A stretch of DNA of 64,000 nucleotides from Streptomyces cyaneofuscatus (GTDB lineage Bacteria > Actinomycetota > Actinomycetes > Streptomycetales > Streptomycetaceae), in assembly GCF_000718135.1 (NCBI RefSeq), contig NZ_JOEM01000009.1:1-64000 (forward strand). The letters are read 5' to 3'. This document shows positions 33,758-42,865 of this stretch, piece after piece; the first letter of the stretch is position 1, and each line of letters starts with the position of its first letter. The notes beneath the pieces are model-generated. The model had not been told where the DNA came from. It did not search any database and saw nothing but the letters and a program-made list of their open reading frames with translations. The position numbers and the translations under genes are program-made.

Positions 33758-35575
33758 ATGTCAGCGACTCCGCAGAAGAAACGTGCCTCCCGGCGGGTGC
33801 TCGCCGCCGCGGCCGGTCTGGCCACCGTGGGCGCGCTCGTCGCCGCGATGCCGGCCGGGGCCCATGACCGGGGCCACGGTCACGGCCACGGGCACGGCCA
33901 CAAGCCCCGTACCGTAGATGTGCAGTTGCTGTCCTTCAACGACCTGCACGGCAACCTGGAGCCCCCGGCCGGCTCCGCGGGCAACGTCTCCGAGACGCAG
34001 CCCGACGGCACGGTGAAGGCGATCCCGGCCGGTGGCGTCGAGTACCTGGCGACCTCGCTGCGCACCGCGCGCAAGGGCAGCCCGTACTCCGTCACGGCGG
34101 CCGGCGGCGACATGGTCGGCGCGAGCCCGCTGCTGTCGGGCCTCTTCCACGACGAGCCGACGATCGAGGCGCTCAACAAGCTGAAGCTGGACGTCTCGGC
34201 GGTCGGCAACCACGAGTTCGACGAGGGCGCGACCGAGCTGGCCCGCCTCCAGAACGGCGGCTGTCACCCGGTCGAGGGCTGTTACGAGAAGGGCAGGAAG
34301 TTCAGGGGCGCGGACTTCCCCTACCTGGCGGCCAACGTCACCAAGGAGAAGACGGGCAAGCCGCTGCTGAAGCCGTACACCGTCTGGAAGAAGAACGGCG
34401 TCAAGATCGGCTTCATCGGCGTGACCCTGGAGGGCACGCCGGACATCGTCACCGCGAACGGGGTCAAGGGTCTCAAGTTCCACGACGAGGTCGAGACGAT
34501 CAACAAGTACGCGCGTGAGCTGGACCGCAAGGGCGTCAAGTCCATCGTGGCCCTGATCCACGAGGGCGGGGCCCCGGCCTCCACCTCGTACAACTACGAC
34601 TGCGACAGCCCCGGCGCGGGCGACGGCATCTCCGGCCCGATCCTCGACATCGCCAAGGGCATCACGCCGAAGGTGGACGCCCTGGTCACGGGCCACACCC
34701 ACCAGGCGTACGTCTGCACGGTCCCGGACCCGGCGGGCAAGCCGCGCATGGTCACCTCGGCGTCGTCGTTCGGCAAGCTCTACACGGACACCACCCTCAC
34801 CTACGACCTCCGTACGAAGGACATCGTCCGTACGTCGGTGAAGTCGGCGAACCACGTCGTGACCCGGGACCAGCCCAAGGCCGCCGACATGACGAGCCTG
34901 ATCGAGCGCTGGAACAAGCTGGCCGCCCCGATCGCCAACCGGCCGCAGGGCTGGATCAGCGCCGACATCAACGGCCGCGGCTCCACGGCCCCCGAGAAGC
35001 CGCTCGGCAACGTCATCGCCGACGCCCAGCTCGAAGGCCTCGCCCCGGCCGACAAGGGCGGCGCGGAAGTCGCGTTCATGAACCCGGGCGGTATCCGCGC
35101 GGACCTGGTCCACAAGGCGTCCGGCAGTGAGGGCGACGGGGTCGTCACGTACGGCGAGGCGTTCACCGTGCAGCCGTTCACCAACATGATGAACGTCGTC
35201 GACCTGACCGGCGCCCAGCTGGTCGCCGCCCTCCAGCAGCAGGTCAGCGGGCCCAACGAGGCGAGCCCGAAGATCCTCCAGGTCTCCAAGGGCCTCACCT
35301 ACACCCTGGACCTGACGAAGACCGGCGCGGCCCGCGTGGTCACCGACTCCATCAAGCTGAACGGCGCGGCGATCGACCCGGCCCGCACCTACCGCGTCGC
35401 GATGAACGAGTTCCTCGCGGGCGGCGGCGACGGCTTCCCGGCCCTCGGCCAGGGCACGAACAAGCTGGTCGGCGCCTCGGACCTGGACCTGTTCAACGCC
35501 TACCTGGCGGCCCACTCCACGGCCGCCGCGCCGCTGGCCCCGCCGGCGACGGACCGGATCACGGTCGTGCAGTAG
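33758..35575 (+). CDS. secreted 5'-nucleotidase / metallophosphoesterase
   Basis: 605 residues, ATG at 33758, AGGGGA site. Signal peptide (residues 10-35) is followed immediately by a His/Gly run (HDRGHGHGHGHGH). The N-terminal metallophosphatase domain has LSFNDLHGNLE (Asp62, His64), GNHEFDEG and TGHTHQAY. The C-terminal substrate-binding domain has NPGGIRADL and the aromatic stacking loop GGGDGFPAL. It releases phosphate and nucleosides from extracellular nucleotides, supplying Pit and Pst. S. coelicolor has the same gene at the corresponding place (SCO4152 as I recall). No clear PHO box was found upstream. Confidence 0.92.
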   Translation: MSATPQKKRASRRVLAAAAGLATVGALVAAMPAGAHDRGHGHGHGHGHKPRTVDVQLLSFNDLHGNLEPPAGSAGNVSETQPDGTVKAIPAGGVEYLATSLRTARKGSPYSVTAAGGDMVGASPLLSGLFHDEPTIEALNKLKLDVSAVGNHEFDEGATELARLQNGGCHPVEGCYEKGRKFRGADFPYLAANVTKEKTGKPLLKPYTVWKKNGVKIGFIGVTLEGTPDIVTANGVKGLKFHDEVETINKYARELDRKGVKSIVALIHEGGAPASTSYNYDCDSPGAGDGISGPILDIAKGITPKVDALVTGHTHQAYVCTVPDPAGKPRMVTSASSFGKLYTDTTLTYDLRTKDIVRTSVKSANHVVTRDQPKAADMTSLIERWNKLAAPIANRPQGWISADINGRGSTAPEKPLGNVIADAQLEGLAPADKGGAEVAFMNPGGIRADLVHKASGSEGDGVVTYGEAFTVQPFTNMMNVVDLTGAQLVAALQQQVSGPNEASPKILQVSKGLTYTLDLTKTGAARVVTDSIKLNGAAIDPARTYRVAMNEFLAGGGDGFPALGQGTNKLVGASDLDLFNAYLAAHSTAAAPLAPPATDRITVVQ

Positions 35576-35696
35576 CTCTTGAGCGGAACTCCCTTACGGG
35601 ATGGGGGCGGTGGGCCGGTGGGCCTGCCGCCCCTCACCGTTTCTCCGGCCAGGGCCGCCCGCCTCCACCTCCGCGGCCCTGGCACGATGAACAGCC

Positions 35697-36461
35697 ATGG
35701 ATGCCCGAACCCAAGGACAACCCCCGGAGAGCCGGTCCGTCGCAGAGTTGGCCGATGAGGCGCGGCGGCTGGTCGCGGAGCGTTATCCCCAGGCTGTGGG
35801 TGCGCTGCTGGGCGGGTCCGCTGCTCAGGGGCGGGCCACGGCTGGCAGCGACCTGGATGTGGCCGTGCTTCTCCCGGACGGCGAGGCCGGTGGGCGTGAG
35901 GTGGTCCGCCGTGACGGGCGTCTGGCGGAGTTGTTCGTTCATACGGTGAGCGACGTGTCCGCTGCCTTCGAGCGGGACCGGGCCCAGCGGCGGGGGACCA
36001 TCCTCTTCCTCTATGCCCAGGGGCTTCCGTTGCTGGATCCCGGCGGCCATGTGTCCCATGTGTGCGAGCGGGCCCGGGAGGTGTTGGCGGCGGGGCCGCC
36101 TCCGCTCGCGCCGGAGGAGTGGGAGCGGGGGCGCTACCTCCTGACCTGCTTCCTGGACGATCTGGCCGATGCCTCGCCGGCCGCCCGCTACGAGCAACTC
36201 GCCCTGGCCGACGCCGTGCTGCGCGAGGCGGCGCACCTGCTCACCGCCCATCTCGGTGCCTGGAACGGCATCGGCAGGTGGCTGCCGCGCCGCCTCCTCG
36301 GTGCGGACCCGGTGCTGGGTGAGGCTCTGCTGGCCGGGCACCGTGCCGTGGCCGAACAGGCCGACTCCGTACGGCTCCTGGAGGCCGGTGCAGAAGTGCT
36401 CGGGCTGTGTGGCGGGCCGCTCAGGGAGGGGTACGTCCAGCACTGGGGGCCGTCGGCGTGA
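35697..36461 (+). CDS. nucleotidyltransferase-fold protein (MNT-like) with helical C-terminal domain
   Basis: 254 residues, ATG at 35697. The N-terminal polymerase-beta-type nucleotidyltransferase motif is complete for metal binding: GGS at 39-41 and SDLDVAVL with Asp52 and Asp54. Residues 115-250 are helical and may be a fused HEPN-like domain (YEQLALADAVLREAAHLL). An MNT-HEPN arrangement often acts as a toxin-antitoxin or antibiotic nucleotidyltransferase; no partner gene is present. Converges on the minus-strand gene at 36499. First gene of the accessory stretch. Confidence 0.78.
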   Translation: MDARTQGQPPESRSVAELADEARRLVAERYPQAVGALLGGSAAQGRATAGSDLDVAVLLPDGEAGGREVVRRDGRLAELFVHTVSDVSAAFERDRAQRRGTILFLYAQGLPLLDPGGHVSHVCERAREVLAAGPPPLAPEEWERGRYLLTCFLDDLADASPAARYEQLALADAVLREAAHLLTAHLGAWNGIGRWLPRRLLGADPVLGEALLAGHRAVAEQADSVRLLEAGAEVLGLCGGPLREGYVQHWGPSA

Positions 36462-36498
36462 CGGCTGCGGTGGTTGTGCTGCCCGTCCTCACGGTTGT

Positions 36499-37587
36499 TC
36501 AGGGGAGCTTGAGCCGGTTGCGGAGTTCGCTGACGTAGGTGGCGATGTCGCTCTGTCCGGGGAGTCCGTCGTCCCGGGTGTGCTCATCGGTGCCGGACCG
36601 GCAGGGGCGGCAGAGGCCGTCGGGGAGTGCCTCGGGGCGTCCTGGGGCCCCGCACTCGGCGCATTCGACCAGGACGCGAGGGGCTGGAGTGCCGGGCGGC
36701 GGCGGGTGCGCGGGGCCGGCCGTCGGCTGGTGGGGCGGCATCTTGGTCTCCAGGCGGCGGCGGACGAAGCCGACCGGCGAATCGACGGCCTGGGGGAGCC
36801 CGGCGGTGAGGGCGTGGACGACGTGTTCGGCGGTGACCCCCCGTTCGAGCCAGGCGGCGGCGAGTCCTTCGAGCGCGGCGCAGTCGGCGGCGGAGAGGCC
36901 GACGCGGTGGTCTACCTGCCCGAGCTGGGCGAGGGCGAGGTAGGCGGGGGAGGGGCCCGGTGCGTGAGGTGGTTCCGGGGCTGGTGCCTGTGGCGGCGCT
37001 GGGGGTGTCTTCGTTCGTTGCTGCGGTACGGATACGGGGTCGGGTGCGGCTTCGGCGTCAGGGTGCTCGTGGTCGGGGGGCGGCGGCTCCTGCGGCACCC
37101 AGGGGGGCGGGGGAGGGGCGGCCTCGGAGACGGCCGCATCCTGCGCGGGCGCCGGGGTGTGCTCCGTACCGGCCGCGAACCGGGCGCGCTCCGTGGCCAG
37201 ATAGGCGTTCCACCACTCGTTGTCCCGCGCGGTACGGGACCAGAACGTGCGGGAGACCCAGCGGACCCGGCCCTCCCGGCCGACCTCGCACCGCACGCGC
37301 CGCAGGTGTCCGGCGACGGACAGGGCCCTCAACGCGGAGCCGATGGCCTGCTGGCCGTAGAGGGGGAGTTGCTTGGCCAACTGCTTCACGCTCATCGCCG
37401 CCTCGTCGGGGAGGCGGTCGATGAACCCGGCCACGTACCGCTCGCGCGTCGGTAGGAGGCTGAAGTCGTTGGGGGTGCTCGGGCGTTGGTCCGTCGTGGT
37501 GCGTTTGCCGTAGCCGGGTTTGGCCATCGGGTACGCGGGTGAGGATGCGGGCGCGGGCTGGGCGGGGCTAGTGTGCTCGGTAGCCAC
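36499..37587 (-). CDS. Streptomyces winged-helix protein with C-terminal zinc knuckle
   Basis: 362 residues from GTG at 37587; ATG at residue 21 is an alternative start. Residues about 45-110 look like a winged helix (MSVKQLAKQLPLYGQQAIGSALRALSVAGHLRR then RWVSRTFW). A Pro-rich linker of over 60 residues follows, then a helical segment and a CxxC...CxxC zinc knuckle (CAECGAP ... GLCRPC). I recognise this as a family with several copies per Streptomyces genome, but no function is known; a DNA-binding regulator is inferred. Confidence 0.72.
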   Translation of the reverse strand: MATEHTSPAQPAPASSPAYPMAKPGYGKRTTTDQRPSTPNDFSLLPTRERYVAGFIDRLPDEAAMSVKQLAKQLPLYGQQAIGSALRALSVAGHLRRVRCEVGREGRVRWVSRTFWSRTARDNEWWNAYLATERARFAAGTEHTPAPAQDAAVSEAAPPPPPWVPQEPPPPDHEHPDAEAAPDPVSVPQQRTKTPPAPPQAPAPEPPHAPGPSPAYLALAQLGQVDHRVGLSAADCAALEGLAAAWLERGVTAEHVVHALTAGLPQAVDSPVGFVRRRLETKMPPHQPTAGPAHPPPPGTPAPRVLVECAECGAPGRPEALPDGLCRPCRSGTDEHTRDDGLPGQSDIATYVSELRNRLKLP

Positions 37588-38026
37588 GAGGTCGTCTTTC
37601 TAGGGTTGCGATCTTGCGGTGAGACCCCGGCCTGGTGCTTACAACACCGTGTCGGGGTCGTTTGGTTCTCGAACCGTAAGCAGTCGTGACGCTGCGCCGC
37701 AAGCTGTCACGATTAGTCATACTTGCTGGCCGTTACGGGGTAGGGAGGGTGGGGAGGTTTTCCCCTCCCCCCTTCATTTGCCCGCCAGTTAAAGAAAGCG
37801 CTCGAATCCCGGGTCTCGGGTCCCGACGCCCGGGTCCCGGACCCCGAGCTTCGGGCCAGCCCTCGTCCGCGTACACCCGAAAGAGTGAACCGACCGTCTC
37901 CGAGGCTCGGGCCCCGGGTCTCGGGACCCGAGGCCCAAGACCCGAGGCCCGAGAGCCGGGTGCGCCAACCCCGTTGTGCGACGCGGCGTTTTATGACCTT
38001 CGCCGGTGGTCTCTACGGTCGACCGC
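37588..38026. other. 439-bp intergenic region with clustered inverted repeats
   Basis: Bases 37796-37970 contain many copies, direct and inverted, of phrases such as cgggtctcggg, gggtcccg and cgaggcc, making nested G+C-rich stem-loops. Nearer the minus-strand gene, CGTGAC (37685-37690) and GTCACG (37706-37711) form a spaced dyad next to a tagtcatact -10-like segment. No coding sequence. Confidence 0.7.
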
Positions 38027-39502
38027 ATGGAGTGGAACTTTGAGACAGCTGAGAACCTCGTCCGCGCCTTGCGCGCCGGTGACGTGACCTCGGAGGAACT
38101 GACCGACGCGGCGATCACCCGTATCGAGCGGGACGACCCGGCGATCAACGCGATATGCGTGCCGGACTTCGACCGGGCGCGGGCCGCCGCGCGTGATGCC
38201 GACCGGGCGCGCGCCCGGGGTGACGGTCAGGGTGAGGGCCCCGGTGGGAAGCGGCCCCTGCTCGGCATTCCGGTGACGGTCAAGGAGTCGTACAACGTCG
38301 CCGGGCTGCCCACGACGTGGGGCATACCGCTCCACCGCGACTACGTACCCGCCGAGGACGCGGTGCAGGTCTCGCGGCTCAAGGCGGCGGGCGCGGTGGT
38401 GCTGGGCAAGACCAATGTGCCGCTCGGGCTGCAGGACGTGCAGAGCTTCAACGAGATCTACGGCACCACCAACAACCCCTGGGACCACGGCCGTACGGCG
38501 GGTGGGTCCTCCGGCGGGTCGGCGGCGGCCCTGGCGTCCGGGTTCGGCGCGCTGTCCATCGGCTCCGATCTCGCCGGTTCGCTGCGCACCCCCGCCCACT
38601 TCTGCGGCATCTACGCCCACAAGCCGACGCTCGGGTTGGCGCCGAGCCGTGGAATGGTTCCACCGGAGACCCCGGCCCTCCCCGTCGACCTCGACCTCGC
38701 CGTCGTCGGTCCGATGGCGCGCACGGCCCGCGATCTCACGCTCCTGCTCGATGTCATGGCCGGACCGGACCCGCTCACGTCCGGGGTGGCGCACAGCGTG
38801 ACGCTGCCGCCCGCGCGCCATGAGCGGCTGCGTGATTTCCGGGTCCTGGTCCTCGACGAGCATCCGCTCCTTCCGACCGGGGCCGCCGTACGGGCGGGCG
38901 TGGGCCGGGTGGCCGATGCGCTGGTCGGTGGCGGTGTCCGGGTCGAACGGGGTAGCCCGTTGCTGCCCGATCTGGCGGAAGCCGGGCTGATCTACATGCA
39001 GTTGCTGGCCTCGGGCTCCTCCGCCGGGTTCCCTCAGGCGCGGTACGAGGAACTGCGTTCCCGCGCCGCCGGACTGGCGGAGCATGATCGGAGCCTCGAC
39101 GCGGCCCGGCTGCGCGGCACCGTGCTCAGCCACCGCGACTGGATCGAGGTGAACAACCGTCGCGAGGCCCACCGCCACGGCTGGCGGCGGCTGTTCGCCG
39201 AGTTCGACGCCGTGGTGTGCCCCGTCTCACCCACGCCCGCCTTCCCGCACGACCACCACCCCGATCCGATGGAGCGCCTGATCGCCATCGACGGCGTCGC
39301 GTACCCGTACTTCGACCAGCTCGTCTGGGCCGGCCTGCCCACCATGCCCGGCCTTCCCGCCACCGCCGTACCGGCGGGCCGGTCGCCGGAGGGCCTGCCG
39401 GTGGGGGTGCAGATCGTCGGGCCGATGTTCGAGGACCGGACCCCGCTGCGGCTGGCCGAGCTGCTGGAGCGGGAGAACGGCGGCTTCCAGGCACCTGAGT
39501 AG
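38027..39502 (+). CDS. amidase-signature-family hydrolase
   Basis: 491 residues from ATG at 38027; the frame is open to 38006. The Ser-cisSer-Lys triad is present: Lys86 (VTVKESYN), cis-Ser161 (GRTAGGSSGGS) and nucleophile Ser185 (GSDLAGSLRTP). Amidase-signature enzymes hydrolyse amides; the substrate cannot be told. It is not GatA, since no gatB/gatC neighbours occur and the length and C-terminus differ. Cytosolic, no signal peptide. It stands alone after a repeat-rich intergenic region. Confidence 0.9.
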   Translation: MEWNFETAENLVRALRAGDVTSEELTDAAITRIERDDPAINAICVPDFDRARAAARDADRARARGDGQGEGPGGKRPLLGIPVTVKESYNVAGLPTTWGIPLHRDYVPAEDAVQVSRLKAAGAVVLGKTNVPLGLQDVQSFNEIYGTTNNPWDHGRTAGGSSGGSAAALASGFGALSIGSDLAGSLRTPAHFCGIYAHKPTLGLAPSRGMVPPETPALPVDLDLAVVGPMARTARDLTLLLDVMAGPDPLTSGVAHSVTLPPARHERLRDFRVLVLDEHPLLPTGAAVRAGVGRVADALVGGGVRVERGSPLLPDLAEAGLIYMQLLASGSSAGFPQARYEELRSRAAGLAEHDRSLDAARLRGTVLSHRDWIEVNNRREAHRHGWRRLFAEFDAVVCPVSPTPAFPHDHHPDPMERLIAIDGVAYPYFDQLVWAGLPTMPGLPATAVPAGRSPEGLPVGVQIVGPMFEDRTPLRLAELLERENGGFQAPE

Positions 39503-39675
39503 GGGGGCCCGGCCCGTACCGCTCCACCGCGTGGGACCTGAGGCTGACGGCGCCTCCGCCGCGTGGCGGTAGCCGGGGGCGGGGGTCCCGACCGGAGGCC
39601 GACGGCGGGGGCGGTGCGGGCGCGCAGGATGAATTCCGTCGAGAGCAAGCCCCCCCCGCAGAGCAGGAGATCACC

Positions 39676-40374
39676 ATGATGTCTCGGTCCGTACGCCGAA
39701 CTCTGGCCGCAATCAGCGTCGTTGGCGCAGGCCTCGCGGTGGCGAGCGTGTCCGTCGCCGCTTCCGCCGATCAGGAGGAGAAGCCGCGACCGGTCCGCGC
39801 GAGCGTCGTCGGAAGCGCCGAGTTCGTTCTGCCCTACCACCAGGACAAGGACGTCCGGTCCTTCACCTTCGACGCCCGGGCGGCCCCGTACAGCCGTCCG
39901 CTGCCCGGAATTCCCGGCGGCCTGCCCACGGACGCGCGGGGCATGGTCACGGTGTCCCACTACTCGGCCGAGCGGGACATCACGTACACGTCCAAGGGGC
40001 GCGTGGACTGCTTGGTCACCGGGGTGCGCACCGCGACCCTGACGGCGGTCATCACGGAGGTGAGCCCCGGCGGGCCTCCCATCGTCGGGAAGAGGGTCGG
40101 ATTCAGCGTCCACGACGGGGGAGACAGCAAGGGAGAGGGGGAGGGCGGGGGCAAGGGCCGCTCCAAGGACCGTGTCGGCTTCTCCTGGAACGGCGTGAAC
40201 CTGCTGCCGAAGGGCACCACCCCGCCCGAGGAGGCGCCGGTCGGCACCTGTATGGCCCCTGCCCCGTACGCGCCGGTGACCAAGGGCGGGTACGTGGTCG
40301 CGCACGCCGAGCTGCCGTCCCCGCCGCCCTCCCCCAAGGGCTCCACCGAGCCCGCTGGACCCGCCTCGAAGTGA
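39676..40374 (+). CDS. secreted protein of unknown function
   Basis: 232 residues, ATG at 39676 with AGGAG 6 bases upstream. A clear signal peptide (residues 8-32, cleavage near SAADQ-type Ala-Ser-Ala) leads to a mature domain with alternating strands (FVLPYHQDKDVRSFTFDA, MVTVSHYSAE, DCLVTGVRTATLTAVI). A Gly/Lys-rich insertion sits near 150-165, and the tail is Pro/Ser-rich. Two Cys could form one disulphide. No family recognised. The pattern of a beta-rich domain recalls small extracellular actinobacterial proteins. Confidence 0.7.
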   Translation: MMSRSVRRTLAAISVVGAGLAVASVSVAASADQEEKPRPVRASVVGSAEFVLPYHQDKDVRSFTFDARAAPYSRPLPGIPGGLPTDARGMVTVSHYSAERDITYTSKGRVDCLVTGVRTATLTAVITEVSPGGPPIVGKRVGFSVHDGGDSKGEGEGGGKGRSKDRVGFSWNGVNLLPKGTTPPEEAPVGTCMAPAPYAPVTKGGYVVAHAELPSPPPSPKGSTEPAGPASK

Positions 40375-40500
40375 CGCACGTCACCATGCGCGTCGTCGCC
40401 GATGTGGCGAAACTGTGTGCAAGGCCCGCGCCGTGGCCTGTGTGCTGTGGCTTGTGTGAAGAGGGGGGCGCGCCGGATGCGACGTCGGGAAGTACCGCCC

Positions 40501-41064
40501 ATGCCTGCGCTGGGCGCCGGTGAGCTGCGCCAACACGCGGTGAGGCGGCGGGAGCACACGATCGTCGTCAGCGCGGTTGCGGTCTCGGCCGTCGTCGTCG
40601 TGCTGATGACCATCGGGTTCTGGGCGTTCTTCGTCCACACCCTCTCCGATCCCGGCAGCCCCGCACTCGTGGGGATGCGGATCGACGGGGACGCGGTCAC
40701 CGTCAAGTCCGGGCAGTGCCCGCAGGACCGGGTGCGGCGGGTCGAGGTCTGGGACAGCGGCACGGAGCGGCGCGTCTGGCGCGGCGACGATCCGCTGACC
40801 GAGGAGGGGCAGCGCGGCCTGCTGCCGCTCTGGGAGGGGAAGGCCTACCGCGCCTCCAGCCCGGCGAGGCAGCCGTCCGAGCTGCCCGCGACCCTCGATG
40901 TGACCGTCGAGCACGGCCCCGCGTACGGGGTATCGGAGGTGTTCGAAATCGCGGAGGTACGGGGTGCTGTCCTGCCCCCGGGGTCGTACTGGACCCATGC
41001 GGGCGTCAGGACGGCCGAGCAGCTCGACGGAATCCCGGAATGCGGCAACAGCAGCAGCCCGTGA
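40501..41064 (+). CDS. single-pass membrane protein of unknown function
   Basis: 187 residues from ATG at 40501 (GGGAAG 8 bases upstream); upstream starts at 40477 and 40402 are open but less likely. A basic cytosolic N-terminus (RQHAVRRREH) precedes one transmembrane helix (about residues 20-45). An extracytoplasmic domain with strands and two Cys follows (SGQCPQDRVRRVEVWD, PECGNSSS). Not recognised. It follows the secreted protein gene by 126 bases in the same orientation and may share its transcript. Confidence 0.65.
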   Translation: MPALGAGELRQHAVRRREHTIVVSAVAVSAVVVVLMTIGFWAFFVHTLSDPGSPALVGMRIDGDAVTVKSGQCPQDRVRRVEVWDSGTERRVWRGDDPLTEEGQRGLLPLWEGKAYRASSPARQPSELPATLDVTVEHGPAYGVSEVFEIAEVRGAVLPPGSYWTHAGVRTAEQLDGIPECGNSSSP

Positions 41065-41110
41065 GAAAAAACCCTTCGCTTGGCCGCTGTTGAGCAGCTA
41101 GGAAGGGGCG

Positions 41111-41581
41111 ATGGCTGATGAATCGATCGCTCCCCTGGACCGCCTCACCGCCGAACGAGCCTGTGAGCGCCTGGTCGTTCAGTTCGTCCACGAGCTGGAT
41201 CTCGGCGAACCCGGCCGGGTGGCGGAGCTGTTCACGTCCGACGGGGTCTGGGAGTGGGCCGAGGGAGACCGCCGGATCGAGGGGCGGGACGCGCTGCGCG
41301 GCTACTTCGGCGCCCGCCCCGCCGACCGGCTCTCGCGTCGCATCTGTACGAACATCCTGGTCACCCTGACCTCCGCGTCGACGGCGACGGCGACCACCTA
41401 CTTCACGACGTACCGCGTCGACGGCCACTCCGGCGGGATGCTGCCGCCGAGGCCCCCGACGCAGGTGGGCCACTACGAGGACACCTTCCGCAACGTCGAC
41501 GGCCGGTGGCTGCTCAGCAGGCGGGCCCTGTTCCTGGCCTTCGGCGGACCCACAGAAGACGTGACCATGTACAGACAGTGA
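41111..41581 (+). CDS. SnoaL-like (NTF2-fold) protein
   Basis: 156 residues, ATG at 41111 with AGGAAGGGG site. SnoaL_4-type fold: N-terminal helix (ERACERLVVQFVHELDLG), then VAELFTSDGVWEWAEG, IEGRDALRGYF, a set of beta strands and the C-terminal RWLLSRRALFLAFGG. Members include polyketide cyclases, ring-hydroxylating dioxygenase small subunits and many enzymes of unknown role, so no reaction is assigned. No polyketide genes are nearby. Confidence 0.82.
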   Translation: MADESIAPLDRLTAERACERLVVQFVHELDLGEPGRVAELFTSDGVWEWAEGDRRIEGRDALRGYFGARPADRLSRRICTNILVTLTSASTATATTYFTTYRVDGHSGGMLPPRPPTQVGHYEDTFRNVDGRWLLSRRALFLAFGGPTEDVTMYRQ

Positions 41582-41680
41582 TCCGTACGTGATCAACGCC
41601 CCGTACTCTCCCCCGGTAGGAGATCCGGACAGGGGACGCCCGGCAGGCGAGAGCATGTCCGGGTGGGGCGGGGGACGTAC

Positions 41681-42826
41681 ATGGAATACCGGCGCGCTGC
41701 GATACCGGCACTGGTCGGCGGCCTGCTGCTGACGGCGCTTCTGTGGTGGGCGGGCGCGAGCACCCAGGCGTTGCGACTACCGGGCACCGTCGACGTGCTC
41801 GGCGGGATGGCCGCCGCCCAGCTCGAACACTGGCTCACCCCGTGGTCGTACGACCCTCCGCCCTCCGTCCGGATCGGCGCCGAGACGTTCGGTGTGGGCG
41901 AGGACGGGGCGGCGGTCGACAACTCCCGGTATCTGTCGCTGTATACGACGGGGATGCAGATCCGGTTCGTGGCGGTCCTGCTCTTCTTCGTGCCGGGCGC
42001 GCTGCTCCTGGTCCGCCGGCTGCCGCCGGTGAACGGCCGGGTGCCCGCCACCCTGCTCACGGTCTGGGCCTGGGGGCTGGTGGCCGGGACCCTGGCCGTC
42101 GCCGTCTCCGCGCCCTCGCTGATCGCGGCGAACGGGCGCGGCAGCTACCGCTTCCTGCCCCAGCTCGCGGGCATGGCCTCCGCCGGCCGCCAGATCCTCG
42201 TGCTGGCCGCCTTCGTCGCGGCGGTGGTCGCGGTGCTCGCGGCCCGGGTCACGGCCAAGGGCGCAGGCCCGCTGCCCCGGGCGGCCGTCCCGGTGGGGGC
42301 CGCCCGCCTGGCCGCCACCGTCGGGACCGCGGTGATCGCCGTCTCCCTGGTCGTCCTCTCGTACCAGCCCGTGGCCGCCACCCTCCAGACCGCGTCCACC
42401 GGCACCGGCCTGTTCGCCGAGCCGGGCGACCTCCTGCGCCAGTGGCTGCTGCTGGGCTCCTGGGCGGGCCCGGCGGGTACGCCGGTCGGCGACTGGTTCC
42501 TGTACCGCGTGGCCGACGCGCTGGTGCTCGCCGTGGTGTGGTGGTCGCTGCGGTGGCTGCCCGTCCTGCTCACCCGGACCACGGTCCCGGCGATGGCGGC
42601 GGGCGCGGTCTGCGCCACCGTAGTCGGGCTGCTGGTCAGCCAGTTGACCCAGATGGCCTTGAGCGACGGCGGGATGCGCTGGGGGCTGGTGCAGCTGTCG
42701 GCCGGTATCGGCGGGGGCGTCCCCGCTGCTCTGACGTTCGGCCTGCTGGCGGGGACGGCGGCCGCCGTGACGTTGCGGGTGGCGGGGGGCCGGCAGGGTG
42801 ACCGGGAGCCCTCTCCGGAGGGCTGA
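41681..42826 (+). CDS. polytopic membrane protein of unknown function
   Basis: 381 residues from ATG at 41681 (GGGGGA site). About eight hydrophobic helices: one near the N-terminus, a 70-residue extracytoplasmic loop (residues 35-95), then clustered helices to the C-terminus. No transporter or enzyme motif noticed. Not recognised. Stands between the SnoaL-like gene and the convergent isochorismatase gene. Confidence 0.7.
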   Translation: MEYRRAAIPALVGGLLLTALLWWAGASTQALRLPGTVDVLGGMAAAQLEHWLTPWSYDPPPSVRIGAETFGVGEDGAAVDNSRYLSLYTTGMQIRFVAVLLFFVPGALLLVRRLPPVNGRVPATLLTVWAWGLVAGTLAVAVSAPSLIAANGRGSYRFLPQLAGMASAGRQILVLAAFVAAVVAVLAARVTAKGAGPLPRAAVPVGAARLAATVGTAVIAVSLVVLSYQPVAATLQTASTGTGLFAEPGDLLRQWLLLGSWAGPAGTPVGDWFLYRVADALVLAVVWWSLRWLPVLLTRTTVPAMAAGAVCATVVGLLVSQLTQMALSDGGMRWGLVQLSAGIGGGVPAALTFGLLAGTAAAVTLRVAGGRQGDREPSPEG

Positions 42827-42865
42827 CGTCGAAGGGCCGACGCTCCTTCGGGCCGGGCCTGGGCG

